Translations under genes and position numbers: made by a program
Shown here: positions 60,357 through 64,000 of the stretch, piece after piece
Numbering within the stretch: position 1 is the first letter of the stretch
How the letters are laid out: each line of letters begins with the position of its first letter
The notes under the pieces: model-generated
Databases searched by the model: none
Seen by the model: only the letters and a program-made list of their open reading frames with translations
What the model was told of the DNA's origin: nothing
DNA from: an uncultured Bulleidia sp.
GTDB lineage: Bacteria; Bacillota_I; Bacilli_A; Erysipelotrichales; Erysipelotrichaceae
Assembly (NCBI GenBank): GCA_947087645.1
Contig: CAMUDN010000007.1
Location: 1 to 64,000 of the forward strand
Reading direction: 5' to 3'
Length of the DNA: 64,000 bases

Positions 60357-61750
60357 TGAATTATACAAAAGAAGATGTTTTAGTGGCTTATGATAAAGCT
60401 AAAAAATTGCAAGCTAAGCTAAATGCAGTTATTACTTTTGTTGATCCAAGTGAACAATTAAATGATTTACCTGATGGTGGTAAATTATGGTCGATGCCAA
60501 TTGCTTTAAAGGATAATGTTAATACAAAGGGCATAAGAACAACAGCTGCATCACACATTTTAGAAAATTATGTTCCTATATATAATGCAACAATTGTTGA
60601 AAAATTAAAAAAAGCAGGTGCTATTACTATTGCCAAAACATCAATGGATGAACTGGCAATGGGTGGTACTAATCTCTCATCATTTATTGGTCCGGCTTAT
60701 AATCCTTGGGATACAAGACGAATTACGGGTGGTTCTTCAGGGGGATCAGCAGCATTAGTGGCAGCTGGTGTAGTGCCTATGGCAATTGGTTCGGATACGG
60801 GTGATTCAGTACGAAAACCCGCTTCATATTGTGGCGTAATTGGAGTTAAACCAAGTTATGGTCGAATTAGTCGTTATGGTATTATTCCTTATGCTTCATC
60901 ATTGGATCATGTAGGTTTTTTTACCCGCAATGTTAAAGATGCTGCTTTATCTTTAGAAGTGTTAAGTGGACGAGATGAAAAAGATATGACTTCTAGTTTC
61001 AAACCAGTAGAAGAATATACTAAGTATTTAAATAAAGATATTAAAGGTAAAAAAATTGCTATCTTAAGTAATGTAGTTAACCATATAAAGGATCAAAGAA
61101 TTAATGATTTATTTATGAAAATTGTAGTGGCTTTAAAGGATAAAGGTGCAATTGTTGAAGAAATTAAACTTGATGATAAATTGATGGATGCTATTTTTCC
61201 AAGTTATGCGATTATTGCCAATTGTGAAGCAACATCGAATCATTCTAATTTAGATGGTATTCGCTTTGGCAATCGTAAAGAAGGAAAAGACATGGAAGAA
61301 ATTATGATTAATACAAGAACGGCTGGCTTTAGTACAAAAATTCGTCAGCGTTTTGTCATTGGCTCATATGGCTTACAAGCTGAAAATCAAGAACGTGTTT
61401 TTCGTAAGGCCCAAAAAGTTCGACATTTAATTGTAAATATGTGGCGTAAAGTATTTACGCAATTTGATGCCGTAATTGCACCAGCAACGGGGACGATCGC
61501 TCCATTTGTTAATCAAGTAGAGCAAATAGATCCTTTATCAGAAACATATTTAGTTTCGGAAAATTATATGGCAATTGCTAATTTTGCTGGTACGCCATCA
61601 ATGACACAACCGATGGGATTTGTAGATAAAATGCCAGTTGGTATTAATTTAAATACTGATTTATGGCAAGAAGGATTGATGTTGCAAATAGCACAAGTTA
61701 TTGAAAATATAAGTGGCTTGAAAGATAGCTCTGTGGAGGTGGATGGATGA
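60356..61750 (+). CDS. gatA: Aspartyl/glutamyl-tRNA amidotransferase subunit A
   Basis: The 464-residue amidase subunit releases ammonia from glutamine. The catalytic lysine is in PIALKDNVNTKGI, the cis-serine in TGGSSGGSAALVAAG and the nucleophile in IGSDTGDSVRKPASYCG. Asp replaces the second glycine of the common DTGGS motif next to the nucleophile; the serine itself is present. The same variant is, from memory, found in Mollicutes-related lineages, so it is not taken as a defect. The stop overlaps gatB (ATGA). Confidence 0.96.
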   Translation: MNYTKEDVLVAYDKAKKLQAKLNAVITFVDPSEQLNDLPDGGKLWSMPIALKDNVNTKGIRTTAASHILENYVPIYNATIVEKLKKAGAITIAKTSMDELAMGGTNLSSFIGPAYNPWDTRRITGGSSGGSAALVAAGVVPMAIGSDTGDSVRKPASYCGVIGVKPSYGRISRYGIIPYASSLDHVGFFTRNVKDAALSLEVLSGRDEKDMTSSFKPVEEYTKYLNKDIKGKKIAILSNVVNHIKDQRINDLFMKIVVALKDKGAIVEEIKLDDKLMDAIFPSYAIIANCEATSNHSNLDGIRFGNRKEGKDMEEIMINTRTAGFSTKIRQRFVIGSYGLQAENQERVFRKAQKVRHLIVNMWRKVFTQFDAVIAPATGTIAPFVNQVEQIDPLSETYLVSENYMAIANFAGTPSMTQPMGFVDKMPVGINLNTDLWQEGLMLQIAQVIENISGLKDSSVEVDG

Positions 61751-63180
61751 CATATGATGTAACGATTGGTATTGAAATTCACGTGCAATTAAAAACAGCA
61801 ACGAAGATGTTTTCTGGTGCACCAACATCTTTTGGACGTAAAGCCAATACTTGTGTAAATGAAATTGATTTAGGTCATCCTGGAACATTACCAGAAGTAA
61901 ATAAAGAAGCTGTTCATAAAGCAATTCAGGCATGTACTGCTTTACATCTTACAATAGATCCACTAGTTCAATTTGATCGTAAAAATTATTACTATTCCGA
62001 TTTACCAAAAGGTTATCAAATAACGCAACAATTTCATCCCATTGGGCGTGATGGTTATGTTGAAATTGAAAGTAATGGAAAGACTAAAAAAATACGTATT
62101 GAACGTATTCATATGGAAGAAGATACAGCGAAACAATTCCATTTGAGTAAATTTTCTTTATTGGATTTTAATCGTGCTGGTACACCATTAATTGAAATTG
62201 TTTCTAAACCAGATATGAAAAATGGAGCCGAAGCGGAAGCTTATGTTGAAGCATTAAGACAGACCTTGTATTACATTGGTGTATCAGATGTTAAGATGGA
62301 AGAAGGATCAATGCGTTGTGACGTTAATATTTCATTGGCTCCTAAAGGTTCAGATAAACTTGGGGTAAAGAATGAGATAAAAAATATTAATTCAATTTCA
62401 CATATTGGTAAGGCTGTAGAGTATGAAATTAAACGGCAATCGGAATTGTTAGATGCTGGGGAAAAAGTTCATCAGGAAACACGTCGCTTTGATGATAAAA
62501 CAAATACAACTATTTTAATGCGTGAAAAAGAAGGGGCAGTTGATTATAAATATTTTCCTGAGCCAAATATTTTCCCTATTCGCTTGGATGAACAATGGAT
62601 AAAGAATATTCAGGCAAATATCCCAGAATTACCAGAAAGTCGTAAAAAGCGTTATAAGCATGATTATGATTTAAGTGATCATGATATCCATGTTTTAATC
62701 AGCAATAAAGAAATGTCTGATTATTTTGAACAAGTTTTAAAATTTAGTAAGAATCCTAAGGCTGTTTGTAATTGGTTATTAGGTGAGATATCAGCGTGGT
62801 TGAATAAGCATGAAAAAAATATTAATGATGTGCAATTAGATCCAAAATTACTTGCTAAATTAGTTAAAATAATTGATGATGGTATTGTGTCCAATGCACA
62901 AGCTAAAAAGCTTATTGATGATTTGATGATCGGTAAAGATCCGGCTTTAGTAGCTAAAGAAAAAGGACTAGTACAAGTTTCGGATAATGATACAATTAAA
63001 CAAATGGTTCTTAGCATATTTGATAAAAATCCTCAAGCGATTGAAGATTTTAAAAATGGTAAAGATAAGGCAGTTGGTTATTTAGTTGGTCAAGTCATGA
63101 AACAATCAAGAGGTCAGGCAAATCCACAAATGGTTAATGATTGTGTAAGAGAATTGTTAAAAGAAAAAATAACTGGTTAG
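61747..63180 (+). CDS. gatB: Aspartyl/glutamyl-tRNA amidotransferase subunit B
   Basis: A 477-residue kinase/transamidase subunit. IGIEIHVQLKTATKMFSG begins the cradle domain; the metal/ATP region includes YYYSDLPKGYQITQQ and IHMEEDTAKQ. RAGTPLIEIVSKPDM and SMRCDVNISL are the family signatures. The C-terminal YqeY-like helical domain (VNDCVRELLKEKITG) contacts the tRNA elbow. It completes gatCAB; glnS is not seen, consistent with use of the indirect Gln-tRNA pathway. Confidence 0.96.
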   Translation: MTYDVTIGIEIHVQLKTATKMFSGAPTSFGRKANTCVNEIDLGHPGTLPEVNKEAVHKAIQACTALHLTIDPLVQFDRKNYYYSDLPKGYQITQQFHPIGRDGYVEIESNGKTKKIRIERIHMEEDTAKQFHLSKFSLLDFNRAGTPLIEIVSKPDMKNGAEAEAYVEALRQTLYYIGVSDVKMEEGSMRCDVNISLAPKGSDKLGVKNEIKNINSISHIGKAVEYEIKRQSELLDAGEKVHQETRRFDDKTNTTILMREKEGAVDYKYFPEPNIFPIRLDEQWIKNIQANIPELPESRKKRYKHDYDLSDHDIHVLISNKEMSDYFEQVLKFSKNPKAVCNWLLGEISAWLNKHEKNINDVQLDPKLLAKLVKIIDDGIVSNAQAKKLIDDLMIGKDPALVAKEKGLVQVSDNDTIKQMVLSIFDKNPQAIEDFKNGKDKAVGYLVGQVMKQSRGQANPQMVNDCVRELLKEKITG

Positions 63181-63218
63181 TTATGATTATATAAGTTAGA
63201 ATTAAGTAGGAGAAGTAT

Positions 63219-63869
63219 ATGACTAATAAATTGACTAAAATGAAAATGAAGAAGCATAAGACGGGTATTTTATTTATCGTTTTATTATTTCTTATCCTTT
63301 TACCATTTTTCTATTTTAGCTGGGTTTTTATTAGTAACTATTTAGATTCTAGAGCACCTGTCATAGCTAATCGTTTTAAAGGTGATTTAAATCCGGCTAT
63401 AAAGAAGGAACAGTTAAAGAATATTGACACATTACTAGCAAAGATAGAAGGTGTTCAAGCACATGAACTGCATTTAAAGACAGCTACTTTAAGAATTTAT
63501 CTTGATGTTAATGATGATGCAAATGAAGACACCTTAAAACAAAAAGCTCAGCTTGCATATCAGGCTGTTACAAGTGTTTTACCAAATGAAAAGTATTTTA
63601 CAAAAACAAAAGATAAAAAAATGTATGACTTAGAAATACATGTTTATAATGTTCAAAATGATAAGGCAGAAAATTTTATTTATTTAATTGAAACAAAAAA
63701 TTCAGCGATGAAAGATCCAATTCAACAAATTGTTTCTAAACCGGTTGATGCTAAAGTTGCACAATCTTTACGTGATGAGCAAAAAGAACGGGATGAATTG
63801 CGAAAAGTAGAAAAAAAGAAAACCGTTGAAGAAAAAGATAATTCTAGTAATGAAGTAGAAAAAAAGTGA
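63219..63869 (+). CDS. Membrane-anchored protein of unknown function
   Basis: A 216-residue protein with a basic N-terminus and one membrane helix (about residues 17-41), then a soluble domain with alternating strand/helix pattern (HELHLKTATLRIYLDV, YDLEIHVYNVQ). The tail is a charged, Lys/Glu-rich coil (KERDELRKVEKKKTVEEK). No family is recognised. It follows gatB by 38 bp, with AGGAGAAG upstream, and ends the transcription unit with a terminator-like hairpin. Confidence 0.65.
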   Translation: MTNKLTKMKMKKHKTGILFIVLLFLILLPFFYFSWVFISNYLDSRAPVIANRFKGDLNPAIKKEQLKNIDTLLAKIEGVQAHELHLKTATLRIYLDVNDDANEDTLKQKAQLAYQAVTSVLPNEKYFTKTKDKKMYDLEIHVYNVQNDKAENFIYLIETKNSAMKDPIQQIVSKPVDAKVAQSLRDEQKERDELRKVEKKKTVEEKDNSSNEVEKK

Positions 63870-63891
63870 TAAATAATAGGAAAGGGTGCAG

Positions 63892-63914
63892 AGGGGAATA
63901 AGCTCCCCTTTTAT
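63892..63914 (+). terminator. Terminator after the 63219 gene
   Basis: AGGGGA-ATAAGC-TCCCCT followed by TTTTATTTT. Confidence 0.8.
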
Positions 63915-63921
63915 TTTGAAC

Positions 63922-64000
63922 ATGAAAAAGAATGAAGAATATATAGTACAAGTAGAGTCATATACTATAGAAGGATTAGCATTAGCTAAAATTGGAGCAT
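63922..64000 (+). CDS. Start of a probable TRAM-domain RNA methyltransferase (partial)
   Basis: Only 26 codons fit before the window ends. The sequence MKKNEEYIVQVESYTIEGLA followed by LAKIGA resembles the N-terminal TRAM domain of RlmCD/TrmA-type 23S rRNA uracil-5-methyltransferases (typical pattern: hydrophobic strand, then EGxGVAKxxG). No clear ribosome site precedes the ATG, and it lies right after a terminator hairpin, so the start is uncertain. Confidence 0.45.
   Translation, partial: MKKNEEYIVQVESYTIEGLALAKIGA

Noticed and set aside
60780..60840. GatA active-site change as a defect
   Set aside because: The catalytic Ser and Lys are present, and the DTGDS form is, from memory, normal in related lineages.
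1..64000. CRISPR array
   Set aside because: No regularly spaced short repeats with unique spacers were seen; the only repeats are coding domains and iterons.

Overview
The window is a low-GC chromosome segment whose gene content and motifs fit a Firmicute, probably an Erysipelotrichia-like or neighbouring lineage. Supporting signs are AT-rich third codon positions, an HrcA-type CIRCE operator, a CcpA-like cre site, PTS components, and the GatA motif GSDTGDSVRKPA, which as far as I recall is typical of the Mollicutes/Erysipelotrichia branch. The lineage is an inference; no rRNA is present.

Layout. 1-499: end of a repeat-containing surface protein. 657-3965: pgk-tpiA-eno glycolytic operon. 4050-7905: thioredoxin-like lipoprotein, then secG-rnr-smpB-ssrA (export and trans-translation). 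7904-17741: a GC-richer integrative mobilizable element inserted at the 3' end of the tmRNA gene. It carries a putative iteron origin, a structured leader RNA, an excisionase-like protein, an SF3 helicase, a hairpin-rich oriT, MobC, MobA, an acidic small protein, a restriction-modification module with a ribbon-helix-helix regulator, and a large serine recombinase. 18043-24967: backbone genes (lgt, rpiB, ftsH with CIRCE, a PLP lyase, a CapA-like protein). 25047-41051: a second accessory region, richer in GGA glycine codons than its flanks and containing pseudogenes. It holds a chromate transporter pair, an orphan mannose-family PTS remnant, a carbohydrate cluster (epimerase-like barrel, PTS EIIBC and EIIA, Fe-dependent alcohol dehydrogenase, HAD phosphatase, PRD regulator, split transketolase), a decayed surface protein and a probable toxin/immunity remnant. 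It ends next to tRNA-Arg(CCT). 41564-64000: backbone again, with zinc-type CobW GTPases, tRNA-Leu(GAG), typA, pepT, a PfkB kinase, cls, a patatin, RNA-modification enzymes, pcrA, ligA, gatCAB and the start of a probable TRAM-domain RNA methyltransferase.

Most distinctive points. (1) The mobile element's attachment core lies inside the last codons of its own recombinase gene. Integration swaps a predicted 24-codon tail for a single codon, leaves the element's terminator downstream of tmRNA, and moves the native tmRNA terminator about 9.8 kb away. (2) The element has a composite-iteron cluster and a run of perfect hairpins leading to an RP4-like nic sequence. (3) Two intact backbone genes appear to be pseudoenzymes: a VanY-family protein lacking the zinc ligands and a type-B carboxylesterase lacking its Ser and His. 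(4) A small RHH gene precedes the restriction-modification genes, and a 14-bp-arm palindrome overlaps the -35 box of the predicted promoter. All functions are inferred by reading the sequence; no database search was run.
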